A DNA stretch of 29,374 bases, taken from CAYNYI01 sp964401455. Its GTDB lineage: Bacteria; Fibrobacterota; OXYB2-FULL-49-7; CAYNYI01. The DNA lies in assembly GCA_964401455.1 (NCBI GenBank), contig CAYNYI010000027.1, positions 1-29,374 on the forward strand. Reading direction: 5' to 3'. How positions within the stretch are numbered: position 1 is the stretch's first letter; every line of letters begins with the position of its first letter. The position numbers were made by a program, and so were the translations under genes. This document shows, in pieces, positions 22,697-29,374 of this stretch. The notes under the pieces were generated by a model. That model worked only from the letters and a program-made list of their open reading frames with translations, did not search any database and was not told where the DNA came from.

Positions 22697-23149
22697 ATGG
22701 CAGTAAAACTAAGGCTAAAAAGAACAGGAAGAAAAAAAATTGCGACCTACAGGCTTGTAGCGACCGATTCAAGGTCTCCGCGCGACGGACGCTTCATTGA
22801 GGAACTCGGCCACTACAACCCAAACTCAAAACCCGCGGCGGTTTCTTTTAATGAAGAGAATATATATAAATGGCTTAAGAACGGCGCGCAGCCTTCAGAT
22901 ACAGTCCGGTCTATTCTGCAGCGGGAAGGTATCTGGGAAAAATGGGGTCTTCTTAAAAGAGGCGAAGATGTTTCGGGCAAAGAACCCGTTAAAAGAGCTG
23001 AAAAAGAAAAAAAACCCGATAAAAACCGTAAACAGATAGAGAGAGAAAAGGTCCAGGCCGAAGAAGCCGCCAAAAAAGCTGAAGAGGCTAAAGCCGCCGA
23101 AGAGCAAAAGCAGGAAGAAGCCCCGGCAGAAGAAAAAACCGCGGAATAA
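22697..23149 (+). CDS. rpsP: 30S ribosomal protein S16 with long charged C-terminal extension
   Basis: The conserved S16 body is residues 1-~85 (MAVKLRLKRTGRKKIATYRLVATDSRSPRDGRFIEELGHYNPN ... YKWLKNGAQPSDTVRSILQREGIWEKW). A low-complexity tail of about 60 residues rich in Lys, Glu and Ala follows, ending AEEQKQEEAPAEEKTAE; most bacterial S16 proteins are 80-100 residues. It has a perfect GGAGG 8 nt before the ATG. It is located 46 nt after ffh and 18 nt before rimM. The small KH-domain gene (khpA) often found between rpsP and rimM is absent. Confidence 0.97.
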   Translation: MAVKLRLKRTGRKKIATYRLVATDSRSPRDGRFIEELGHYNPNSKPAAVSFNEENIYKWLKNGAQPSDTVRSILQREGIWEKWGLLKRGEDVSGKEPVKRAEKEKKPDKNRKQIEREKVQAEEAAKKAEEAKAAEEQKQEEAPAEEKTAE

Positions 23150-23167
23150 ACGGTTTCTCCATACCAT

Positions 23168-23695
23168 ATGAAAAAATCGGACTACCTTCTCGTCGGCCTT
23201 GTTGAAAAGATAGTCGGTTTAAAAGGGGAAATCATAATAAGGCCGGCAGACAATGACAAAAGCCGGTTCAGTAAACTGAACCGTGTATCGTTTTTTGACA
23301 GAAATGAAGCGCATTTAGCGGATGCAACCGTGAGAGATGTAAATCTGAAAGGGAAAAACCCCAGGATAAGGCTAAACGAATTTACCGACAGAACCAGCGC
23401 AGAAAGACTGAAAGACCTGGAAATGTACGTCAAATGGGACGACAGAAAGCAGACCGGAAAAAATGAATTCTTTCATTTTGAGCTGGAAGGCTGCGAGGTC
23501 TTGACCGAAGATGGGTTCCGGGTAGGCGAAGTTTCAGCGGTCCATAATTATCCCAGCTGTGACGCACTCCTTGTAAGAGACCGCGAAAAGAAAAACTCCG
23601 TTCTGATACCCATGCTTAAGAACATAATCAAGGGTACCGAACCGGAAAATAAAAAGATTTTTATCTATGAAGGTTCCCTGGAAGGGTTGATTTGA
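23168..23695 (+). CDS. rimM: Ribosome maturation factor RimM
   Basis: A 175-residue protein with an N-terminal RimM barrel (LLVGLVEKIVGLKGEIIIRPADND ... FTDRTSAERLKDLEMYV) and a C-terminal PRC-barrel-like domain (FFHFELEGCEVLTEDGFRVGEVSAVHNYPSCDALLVRD ... SVLIPMLKNIIKG). It assists assembly of the 30S head by binding S19. The start ATG has no strong ribosome-binding site, which suggests coupling to rpsP. Its stop overlaps the trmD start by one base (TGATG). Confidence 0.95.
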   Translation: MKKSDYLLVGLVEKIVGLKGEIIIRPADNDKSRFSKLNRVSFFDRNEAHLADATVRDVNLKGKNPRIRLNEFTDRTSAERLKDLEMYVKWDDRKQTGKNEFFHFELEGCEVLTEDGFRVGEVSAVHNYPSCDALLVRDREKKNSVLIPMLKNIIKGTEPENKKIFIYEGSLEGLI

Positions 23696-24396
23696 TGCTC
23701 AGGGTAGAGATTATAACTCTTTTTCCGGAAATGTTCACCTCGGTTCTGAATGTCAGCATCCTCGGAAGGGCCGTGGAAAAGGGGCTTTTAAAAGTCACTT
23801 TCAATAACATAAAGGATTACCCGGTAAATAACGCCGGAAGGATTGATGATTATCCATACGGCGGCGGATCCGGCATGGTATTCAGACCCGAACCGGTTTT
23901 TCGGGCGGTAAGAAAATCAAAAGAAGGCCTGCCGGACTCAAAAGTCATATTTTTTACACCTCAGGGCAAAAAGATGGACCAGGCGGCTTCGGAATCCTTT
24001 ACTTCCGAAAAACCGCTGATACTTTTATGCGGACACTATAAAGGAATGGATCAGAGAATACGGGACACGCTTGTTGACGAAGAAATTTCCATAGGTGACT
24101 ATGTGCTTACGGGAGGAGAACTGCCTGCCATGGTTTTTCTTGACTCTGTCACGCGGCTTTTGCCGGGAGTAATCGGAGATATTTCTTCCGCGGGCGACGA
24201 CTCCTTCTCGAACGGGCTTCTCGGATATCCGCTTTATACCCGTCCGGAAGAATTCGAAGGAATGAAGGTCCCTCCGGTACTGTTGTCCGGAAACCATGAC
24301 GAAATAAAAAAATGGAAAAAAGAAGCATCGCTTTTGAATACAGAAAAAAACAGAAATGATTTAATAAAATTAAGAAGAGGAGTATCGTATGAGTAA
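23695..24396 (+). CDS. trmD: tRNA (guanine-37-N1)-methyltransferase TrmD
   Basis: A 233-residue SPOUT-class enzyme that methylates G37 of tRNAs to prevent +1 frameshifting, using S-adenosylmethionine. Motifs: VEIITLFPEMF, DDYPYGGGSGMVFRPEP, ILLCGHYKGMDQRIRDT, EEISIGDYVLTGGELPAMVFLDSVTRLLPGV, and the tail LLSGNHDEIKKW. ATG at 23695 is preferred over the in-frame TTG three bases earlier because it gives the usual MLRVEI start. It overlaps rplS by 8 bp. Confidence 0.97.
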   Translation: MLRVEIITLFPEMFTSVLNVSILGRAVEKGLLKVTFNNIKDYPVNNAGRIDDYPYGGGSGMVFRPEPVFRAVRKSKEGLPDSKVIFFTPQGKKMDQAASESFTSEKPLILLCGHYKGMDQRIRDTLVDEEISIGDYVLTGGELPAMVFLDSVTRLLPGVIGDISSAGDDSFSNGLLGYPLYTRPEEFEGMKVPPVLLSGNHDEIKKWKKEASLLNTEKNRNDLIKLRRGVSYE

Positions 24397-24748
24397 AATT
24401 ATCGAAGAACTGGAGAAAGAAGGCATAAAACATGATTTCTCCGCTTTTACCGTTGGTGATACGGTAAAGGTATCCGAAAGAGTTGTTGAGGGAAACAAAG
24501 AAAGGACCCAGATCTTTCAGGGAACAGTACTCAGGAAGAATAAAAGCGGCATGAATTCTACTTTCACCGTCCGTAAAATATCCAACGGAATAGGTGTTGA
24601 AAAGATCTTTCCGGTCAACAGCCCGCTTATTACAGACATAACCGTTACAAAAAACGCCAAGGTAAGAAGATCGAAACTTTATTATCTTCGTAATAAGGCC
24701 GGAAAAAAAGCAAGACTCAAAGAAACTGATATCGGCAAAAAGCGCTGA
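24389..24748 (+). CDS. rplS: 50S ribosomal protein L19
   Basis: A 119-residue protein, the usual length: FTVGDTVKVSERVVEGNKERTQIFQGTVLRKNKSGMNSTFTVRKISNGIGVEKIFPVNSPLITDITV ... VRRSKLYYLRNKAGKKARLKE. It sits at the 30S-50S interface. The GAGGAG ribosome-binding site lies inside the end of trmD, and the start overlaps trmD by 8 bp. It is the last gene of the cluster, closed by a strong terminator. Confidence 0.97.
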   Translation: MSKIIEELEKEGIKHDFSAFTVGDTVKVSERVVEGNKERTQIFQGTVLRKNKSGMNSTFTVRKISNGIGVEKIFPVNSPLITDITVTKNAKVRRSKLYYLRNKAGKKARLKETDIGKKR

Positions 24749-24766
24749 ATGCCGCAAAGATCTGCA

Positions 24767-24804
24767 AAAGGCGGGGGCGGTAAATTCCGCCCCCGCCTTT
24801 TTTT
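24767..24804 (+). terminator. Rho-independent terminator after rplS
   Basis: GGCGGGGGCGG (24770-24780), 6-nt loop TAAATT, CCGCCCCCGCC (24787-24797), then seven T; A-run before the stem. An 11-bp perfect stem ends the ffh-rplS transcript. Confidence 0.95.
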
Positions 24805-24833
24805 ATATAAAAATAAGGAGCGGATTTATTATC

Positions 24834-24862
24834 TTGATACTGATTCCATTATTTCTTAGTTT
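24834..24862 (+). promoter_or_regulatory. Promoter giving a possible leaderless transcript
   Basis: TTGATA (24834-24839), 17-bp spacer, TAGTTT (24857-24862), then only 6 nt to the ATG of the next gene at 24869. That gene has no Shine-Dalgarno sequence in front of this ATG, so transcription may start on or next to the start codon. Confidence 0.45.
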
Positions 24863-24868
24863 TATTAT

Positions 24869-25921
24869 ATGCCGCCTCCAAACAACAAATTAGGAAACCG
24901 TTTCGCAAAAAACAGGGCTCCGGTCTCTCCCCGGTCTTCGAGTGTAAATATGCCGGGGCTTAAGTCCGGCGCACGGCCCCTGCAGAGCCAGACAAAAGAG
25001 TATTCTCCGGGTCAGCAGCTCTTTCGCGAGGGAGAGAAAGGCCGGGAAATGTTTATTATTAAAGAGGGGCTCGTTTCTATAAAGAAAAATATAGAGGGTT
25101 CCGAAGTTGAGCTTGTTTCTCTGGGCCCGGGAAATGTAATCGGAGAAATGGCCCTGCTTGACAAGCAGCCGAGAAGCGCTTCCGGCTATGCCGTTGAAAA
25201 AACAAAGGTCAAAGTTGTAAATGAGCTTGTTTTGAATTCCGTCCTTGAGAAAATCCCGAGATGGCTTGTGGGAATAATAAGAATAATAACCAGCCGTCTT
25301 CGGGACACCAACAAACAGGTTAACAAATGCCTTTTAAAAGATAAAGAACTCGGTGTTGCCTCGATGATCCTTCTCGTTTCAGCCCGCAAAGGAAAAGAAA
25401 TCAACGGAACGAACGCGATAGAATTCAATTCCTGCTGCAATGAAACAATGTTCACCTCCAGAATTACAATCAGAGACTTTCTTAAGATGTCCGAATACCT
25501 CAAGAAAAGAGGCCTTATAAGAGAGCTCGATTCGGATAAAACCAAATTCATACTTATCCCCGACCCGGAAGCTCTCCGGCTTTTTGTGGAATTCAGAAAA
25601 GCGAGGCGGCGAGGCGCGGAAATGGAGGCGGAAAACCTTGAGAAATCAGATATAGAAATTCTTGACCTGATCACATATGAATCTCAGAAAAGCGGAAAAG
25701 AAACCAGAGAAGGCACAATGCTTTCCTCTTCCGCCTTTTTCTCATCCAGGGATGAAAAGACAGTAAAGGCGGTAGAATCGCTCCAGAAAAGGGGCCTTCT
25801 TGATTCCTTCACATCTGAAGAGAAAGAAAAATTCATAGTCTTTGATTCAAAGAAACTTAAGCGGTATAAAAAGATTTACAACTGGCTCCCGAGATTCAAG
25901 ATGAAACCCGGAGAAAAATAG
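24869..25921 (+). CDS. Cyclic-nucleotide-binding-domain regulator, Crp/Fnr-like (paralogue 1)
   Basis: A 350-residue protein. Residues 1-~45 are a Pro/Ser-rich disordered arm. A cNMP-binding beta-barrel lies at ~45-145 (YSPGQQLFREGEKGREMFIIKEGLVSIKKN ... VSLGPGNVIGEMALLDKQPRSASGYAVEKT), with the phosphate-binding cassette intact (Glu93, Arg102). A helix IPRWLVGIIRIITSRLRDTNKQ follows. The C-terminal half contains two winged-helix-like segments (TIRDFLKMSEYLKKRGLIRELDSDKTKFILIP; KTVKAVESLQKRGLLDSFTSEEKEKFIVFD), but no canonical Crp HTH signature. Function is a guess: DNA-binding or protein-interaction sensor of a cyclic nucleotide. The paralogous gene starts directly after the stop codon. Confidence 0.8.
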   Translation: MPPPNNKLGNRFAKNRAPVSPRSSSVNMPGLKSGARPLQSQTKEYSPGQQLFREGEKGREMFIIKEGLVSIKKNIEGSEVELVSLGPGNVIGEMALLDKQPRSASGYAVEKTKVKVVNELVLNSVLEKIPRWLVGIIRIITSRLRDTNKQVNKCLLKDKELGVASMILLVSARKGKEINGTNAIEFNSCCNETMFTSRITIRDFLKMSEYLKKRGLIRELDSDKTKFILIPDPEALRLFVEFRKARRRGAEMEAENLEKSDIEILDLITYESQKSGKETREGTMLSSSAFFSSRDEKTVKAVESLQKRGLLDSFTSEEKEKFIVFDSKKLKRYKKIYNWLPRFKMKPGEK

Positions 25922-26944
25922 ATGCCCGGAGTTAAACAGAATAAAATCAGAAGAGCAGGCCCCATATCCAATCGGCATGAACGGATTTTCAAGCGCGGCA
26001 GCCTGATGACCATTGAGGGGGAAACTATTCCCGAAATGTATATAATAAAACGCGGCAAAGTCAAAATGATCCGTCAGGAAGGCGAACAAAGTGTGATCCT
26101 GGCTGTTCTGGGCCCCGGAGCGGTTCTTGGCGAGCTTTCTCTTTTGGATAATCAACCCAGTAACGCAACTGCGGTCGTCCTGGAGGAGACTGCTGTCACA
26201 ACTATTAATAAAGCCATATTCGACGCAACTGTTTCCAGACTTCCATCCTGGCTTGTCAAGGTAATCAAGGTCGTTGTAAAACGCCTCGGGGATACGACAA
26301 ATATGAACAGGGACGACCTTATAAGAAACAATATAGGCGGAGTTATAAATATTCTCCTTGGAATGTCAGAAAACCGGCCTCATGAAATAGAAGAGTTGCC
26401 GGCTGTCGATCTGATGAAACTAAAAGAAAATGTTTTCGACGCAATAGGTCTTCCCAGCTCCGAGACTGACAAAATCATACTGCTTCTGATAATAAAGGAA
26501 ATGGTCCTTCTGAAAAGCGGCCAGGAAGGCCGTGAATATGTGTGTCTGATTAATATTCCGATATTGAAACTTTATATGGAATATTTTATTCTTAAACAAA
26601 AAGGTGCCTCCCTGCCCGGCACCGCTCTTTCAGATTCCGCATTTTCTATGCTGGAATTAATTAAAAAAGCGGGAGAAGAAAAAGGCAAGAAACAGGGATC
26701 TAAAATCTACCTGACAAAGCCGGTGCTTGAACTAGAACTCGAACGTTCCGGTTCCGGCAAATACCTTGATCCCGACATTCTGGACGAACTTCAGGAGTCC
26801 GGAGTCGCGGGATACGAGGAGCTCGCGGTTAAAACCGGACACGGCACACATAAGCAAGTCTCAGTTTTTATAGATACGGCAAAAGCCGCTAAAGCACTGC
26901 TGGTCAAAGAGTGGATCGAGACTTTTAACGACGATCAGGTCTGA
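25922..26944 (+). CDS. Cyclic-nucleotide-binding-like protein (paralogue 2, altered ligand pocket)
   Basis: A 340-residue protein with the same layout as the preceding gene: cNMP-binding-like barrel at ~22-125 (FKRGSLMTIEGETIPEMYIIKRGKVKMIRQ ... LAVLGPGAVLGELSLLDNQPSNATAVVLEET), helix LPSWLVKVIKVVVKRLGDTTNM, and two C-terminal helical, winged-helix-like parts. The phosphate-contact Arg of the cassette (Arg102 in paralogue 1) is Ser80 here, so it may not bind a cyclic nucleotide in the usual way. The ATG follows the paralogue's TAG with no gap, which suggests obligate co-expression, possibly as a heterodimer. The M48 protease gene follows 20 nt later. Confidence 0.8.
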   Translation: MPGVKQNKIRRAGPISNRHERIFKRGSLMTIEGETIPEMYIIKRGKVKMIRQEGEQSVILAVLGPGAVLGELSLLDNQPSNATAVVLEETAVTTINKAIFDATVSRLPSWLVKVIKVVVKRLGDTTNMNRDDLIRNNIGGVINILLGMSENRPHEIEELPAVDLMKLKENVFDAIGLPSSETDKIILLLIIKEMVLLKSGQEGREYVCLINIPILKLYMEYFILKQKGASLPGTALSDSAFSMLELIKKAGEEKGKKQGSKIYLTKPVLELELERSGSGKYLDPDILDELQESGVAGYEELAVKTGHGTHKQVSVFIDTAKAAKALLVKEWIETFNDDQV

Positions 26945-26964
26945 ATAAACATCCGGAGCCGTTA

Positions 26965-28068
26965 ATGTCAGAAAAATCAAAAAAATACCAGAGAGACAGG
27001 CTCCTTTTGAAAATCTCCGAAACGGCTTTTACTTTCTTGTTTCTATTGCTGCTAATATTTAGTCCGTTTTCAGTTGCTGTGCGGAATTTTGCTGTCGGCA
27101 TATCGGACAACCCGGTTGCACAGATAATAATATTCGCTCTTTTCGCCGGGATTTTAAAGACGATTCTTTTTCTGCCGATTGATTTTGCGGAAGGGTTCGC
27201 CGTAGAGAAAAAATACGGCCTCTCTAATGAAACTGTTTCAGGATGGCTCAGAAAATCAGTAAAAGGACTTTTAATAAATACTGTTCTTTCATGTATTCTC
27301 CTGGTTATAATATTCAGTATTCTGAAATTTTCTCCGCGATACTGGTGGATACTGTCTTCTGGAGCAGTGCTTTTTCTTTCTCTTATTCTCGCTGCCGCGG
27401 CTCCTGTAATAATTTTTCCGCTATTTTATAAATTTCTCCCTGTCGAAAGACCCGGACTCGAAGACAAACTGCGCCTGGAAATGAATAAAGAAGGTCTAAA
27501 TGTAAAAGACATTCTTACCTTCGACATGAGCAGAGAGACAAAAAAAGCGAACGCCGCACTCGCCGGGCTCGGAAAAACAAAAAGAATAATAATTTCGGAC
27601 ACACTTCTTAATAATTTTACAGACGATGAAATAACCGCTGTTTTCAGGCATGAACTGGGGCACCATAAATTTTTTCACCTGCCGAAACTGGCCCTCGCGG
27701 GATTCTTTTTGACCGTTTTAAGCCTATATGCCGGAGAAATCTCTCAGAAGGCGGCGCTTATTTATTTTCCTCACCTGTACGGCCGACTGGACCCGGCGGC
27801 TTTACCCGCTCTTTTATTCGGGGTCTATACCGCAGGAGTCCTTTTAAAGCCGCTTTCAAATTATTATTCACGGCTGCTCGAAAGACAGGCAGACCTTTTC
27901 TCTTTTGAGTCAGCAGATACAGCACGGCATTTTATATCCGCGATGGAAAAACTTACCAATATGAATCTTGCCGATCCGGAACCCGGCAGAACAGAGAAAA
28001 TACTTTTCTACACACATCCGCCCACCGGCGAGAGAATAAAGGAGGCAGAAAAACATGTCGAAAACTGA
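26965..28068 (+). CDS. M48-family membrane zinc metallopeptidase (Ste24/CAAX protease 1-like)
   Basis: A 367-residue protein with several membrane helices. The N-terminal Ste24-like region (FLPIDFAEGFAVEKKYGLSNETVSGWLRKSVKGLL) precedes the catalytic domain: zinc motif HELGHH (His229, Glu230, His233) and the third ligand Glu306 in LERQADLFSFE. FYTHPPTGERIKEAEKH near the C-terminus is the conserved M48 end motif. It cleaves substrates at or in the inner membrane; bacterial family members act in envelope quality control, and there is no reason to expect prenylated substrates here. The start ATG has CCGGAG 8 nt upstream. Its end overlaps bioA by 14 bp. Confidence 0.92.
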   Translation: MSEKSKKYQRDRLLLKISETAFTFLFLLLLIFSPFSVAVRNFAVGISDNPVAQIIIFALFAGILKTILFLPIDFAEGFAVEKKYGLSNETVSGWLRKSVKGLLINTVLSCILLVIIFSILKFSPRYWWILSSGAVLFLSLILAAAAPVIIFPLFYKFLPVERPGLEDKLRLEMNKEGLNVKDILTFDMSRETKKANAALAGLGKTKRIIISDTLLNNFTDDEITAVFRHELGHHKFFHLPKLALAGFFLTVLSLYAGEISQKAALIYFPHLYGRLDPAALPALLFGVYTAGVLLKPLSNYYSRLLERQADLFSFESADTARHFISAMEKLTNMNLADPEPGRTEKILFYTHPPTGERIKEAEKHVEN

Positions 28069-29374
28069 TCTACAGTACATATGGCATCCGCTTACACAAA
28101 TGAAAGAACATGAGGAATTCGCACCTCTCAAAATCTCAAAAGGTAAAGGAATTTACCTATATGACGATGAGGGTAAAAAATACATTGATGCCATATCTTC
28201 CTGGTGGGTCAATATACTCGGACACTGTAACCCTGAAATTAACAAGAAAATCAAAGAACAGCTTGACCTCCTTGAACATGTAATATTCGCGGGGCTGACC
28301 CACGAACCCGCTGAACAGCTCGCGGAAAAGCTCATAGAGATAACACATGATAAATTGAAAAAGGTTTTTTTCGCGGACAACGGGTCTTCGGCTGTGGATG
28401 CAGCACTAAAACTGAGCTACCAATACCACCAGCAGACAGGAAATACGCAAAAGAAGAAATTCGTATTTCTTAAAGACGGATATCACGGAGAAACCATCGG
28501 AGCACTCTCCATGGGCGGATGCGACCTCTATAAAAAAAGGTACCGTCATCTTCTTATAAAAGGACATATGGCAGAAGGACCGGAATGCGCCGCCTGCCCT
28601 TATGAACTGGACAGAAAAACCTGCGATGCCGAATGCTTCGAGAAGATGGAGAAACTTCTCAGAGAGCACCATGAAGAGTGCTGCGGAGTAATAATAGAAC
28701 CCATGGTGCAGGCTGCGGGCGGTATGAAAATCTATTCCCCCGCATACCTTAAAAAACTTCGAAATCTGTGTTATGAGCTCAATGTCCACCTCATCGCGGA
28801 TGAAATAGCTGTCGGATTCGGAAGGACCGGCAAAATGTTCGGTTGCGACCATGCCGCAATATGCCCCGACATTATGACTCTGTCAAAAGGACTTTCCGGA
28901 GGCTATCTTCCCATTTCGGTTTTTCTTACAACCTCAGAAATATATGAAGCCTTTTATGACGATTATTCTTCAGGAAAAACCTTCATGCACTCTCACAGCT
29001 ATTGCGGAAATCCCCTGGGATGCGCGGCCGGGATAGCCGCTATCAACCTGCTTCAAAAGGGTAAATACATTGAGACCGCGCCGCTGAAAGAAGAATATAT
29101 TTACTCTTCGGCAGAAAAACTGGAGAACCTGCCTTATGTGAATAATTTCAGAAATATCGGAACCATCGCGGCTTTTGATACTGATCCGGATTTTTATGAT
29201 GAGAAAAAAGGCCGTTTCGCCTGGACTTTTTTCAGGAAAGCGCTCGAAAACGCAGCTCTTTTAAGACCCCTGGGAAATACTGTTTACTGGTTTCTTCCGC
29301 AAGTAATTCAGGACCACGAGATAGATATTCTTGAGGATATAACCCTTAAAACTAAGAGGGATGTATACGTAAAA
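28055..29374 (+). CDS. bioA: Adenosylmethionine-8-amino-7-oxononanoate aminotransferase (partial, 3' end beyond window)
   Basis: 440 codons from ATG at 28055 to the window edge without a stop; it is probably nearly complete. A PLP enzyme of class III, it converts KAPA to DAPA in biotin synthesis using S-adenosylmethionine. Motifs: IWHPLTQMKEHEEFAPLKISKGKGIYLYDDEGKKYIDAISSWWVNILGHCNP, VFFADNGSSAVDAALKLSYQYHQQTG, KDGYHGETIGALSMGG, IIEPMVQAAGGM, HLIADEIAVGFGRTGKMF, the PLP-lysine segment MTLSKGLSGGYLPISV, and MHSHSYCGNPLGCAA. An insertion with four Cys (ECAACPYELDRKTCDAEC, ~residues 183-200) occurs in some BioA lineages. AAGGAGG lies 10 nt upstream of the start, inside the M48 gene, which bioA overlaps by 14 bp. 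Biotin genes probably continue beyond the window. Confidence 0.95.
   Translation, partial: MSKTDLQYIWHPLTQMKEHEEFAPLKISKGKGIYLYDDEGKKYIDAISSWWVNILGHCNPEINKKIKEQLDLLEHVIFAGLTHEPAEQLAEKLIEITHDKLKKVFFADNGSSAVDAALKLSYQYHQQTGNTQKKKFVFLKDGYHGETIGALSMGGCDLYKKRYRHLLIKGHMAEGPECAACPYELDRKTCDAECFEKMEKLLREHHEECCGVIIEPMVQAAGGMKIYSPAYLKKLRNLCYELNVHLIADEIAVGFGRTGKMFGCDHAAICPDIMTLSKGLSGGYLPISVFLTTSEIYEAFYDDYSSGKTFMHSHSYCGNPLGCAAGIAAINLLQKGKYIETAPLKEEYIYSSAEKLENLPYVNNFRNIGTIAAFDTDPDFYDEKKGRFAWTFFRKALENAALLRPLGNTVYWFLPQVIQDHEIDILEDITLKTKRDVYVK

Noticed and set aside
24149..24757. 202-codon minus-strand frame opposite trmD and rplS
   Set aside because: Antisense to two highly conserved genes; Phe/Leu-rich translation typical of a reverse shadow.
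24834..24893. Short frame TTG ATA CTG ATT... as a leader peptide before the cNMP-binding gene
   Set aside because: The AAGGAG is 13 nt away, too far, and the same bases are better explained as a promoter.
1..29374. CRISPR arrays, tRNA or rRNA genes, insertion sequences, prophage or restriction genes
   Set aside because: No regularly spaced repeats, no cloverleaf-like sequences, no transposase or integrase motifs were seen; all long frames are accounted for by other genes.

Overview
The window (about 29.4 kb, moderate GC, tightly packed genes, many Shine-Dalgarno-led operons, several TTG starts) comes from a diderm (Gram-negative type) bacterium. Two secreted proteins end in type IX secretion (T9SS) sorting tails, there is a TonB-dependent receptor with a carboxypeptidase-regulatory-like N-domain, and the TonB operon is of the DUF3450/TtpC type. 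Together these suggest the FCB superphylum, possibly Fibrobacterota or a neighbouring candidate phylum. That placement is an inference; no rRNA or tRNA gene was seen.

Left third (1-8.6 kb, all minus strand): a dedicated outer-membrane uptake locus. A beta-helix lipoprotein gene (7143-8612) ends at a strong terminator. It is followed by a TonB-dependent receptor (4005-6992) and then DUF3450 - TtpC - ExbB - ExbD - TonB (TonB is cut by the window edge). The lipoprotein and the receptor each have, upstream, the same ~45-bp element: a 15-mer (14/15 identical) and a second TTGTAA exactly 33 bp (3 x 11) downstream. This resembles the 11-bp-repeat layout of PhoB/OmpR-family boxes and suggests that surface lipoprotein, receptor and energiser form one regulon. 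It is the most interesting signal here.

Middle (9.0-17.3 kb): a soluble PAS-histidine kinase-receiver hybrid is followed at 1 nt by pyruvate kinase (TTG start), then a secreted START-domain protein that overlaps a DUF1573 gene tail to tail. Next come type I 3-dehydroquinate dehydratase, MsrA (with a possible dual start), FtsH, and a convergent Hsp20 that has a good sigma-54 (-24/-12) promoter candidate.

17.5-21.1 kb (minus): a poorly characterised membrane protein and two secreted CBM9-like proteins with T9SS type A tails. The promoter of the second one shares its -35 region, back to back, with the promoter of ffh.

Right third (21.3-29.4 kb, plus): the housekeeping cluster ffh - rpsP - rimM - trmD - rplS (without the frequent khpA/KH gene, and with a long acidic/alanine tail on S16) ends in a strong terminator. 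A second operon then starts with two paralogous cyclic-nucleotide-binding proteins (the first possibly leaderless), followed by an M48/Ste24 protease and bioA (cut by the window edge).
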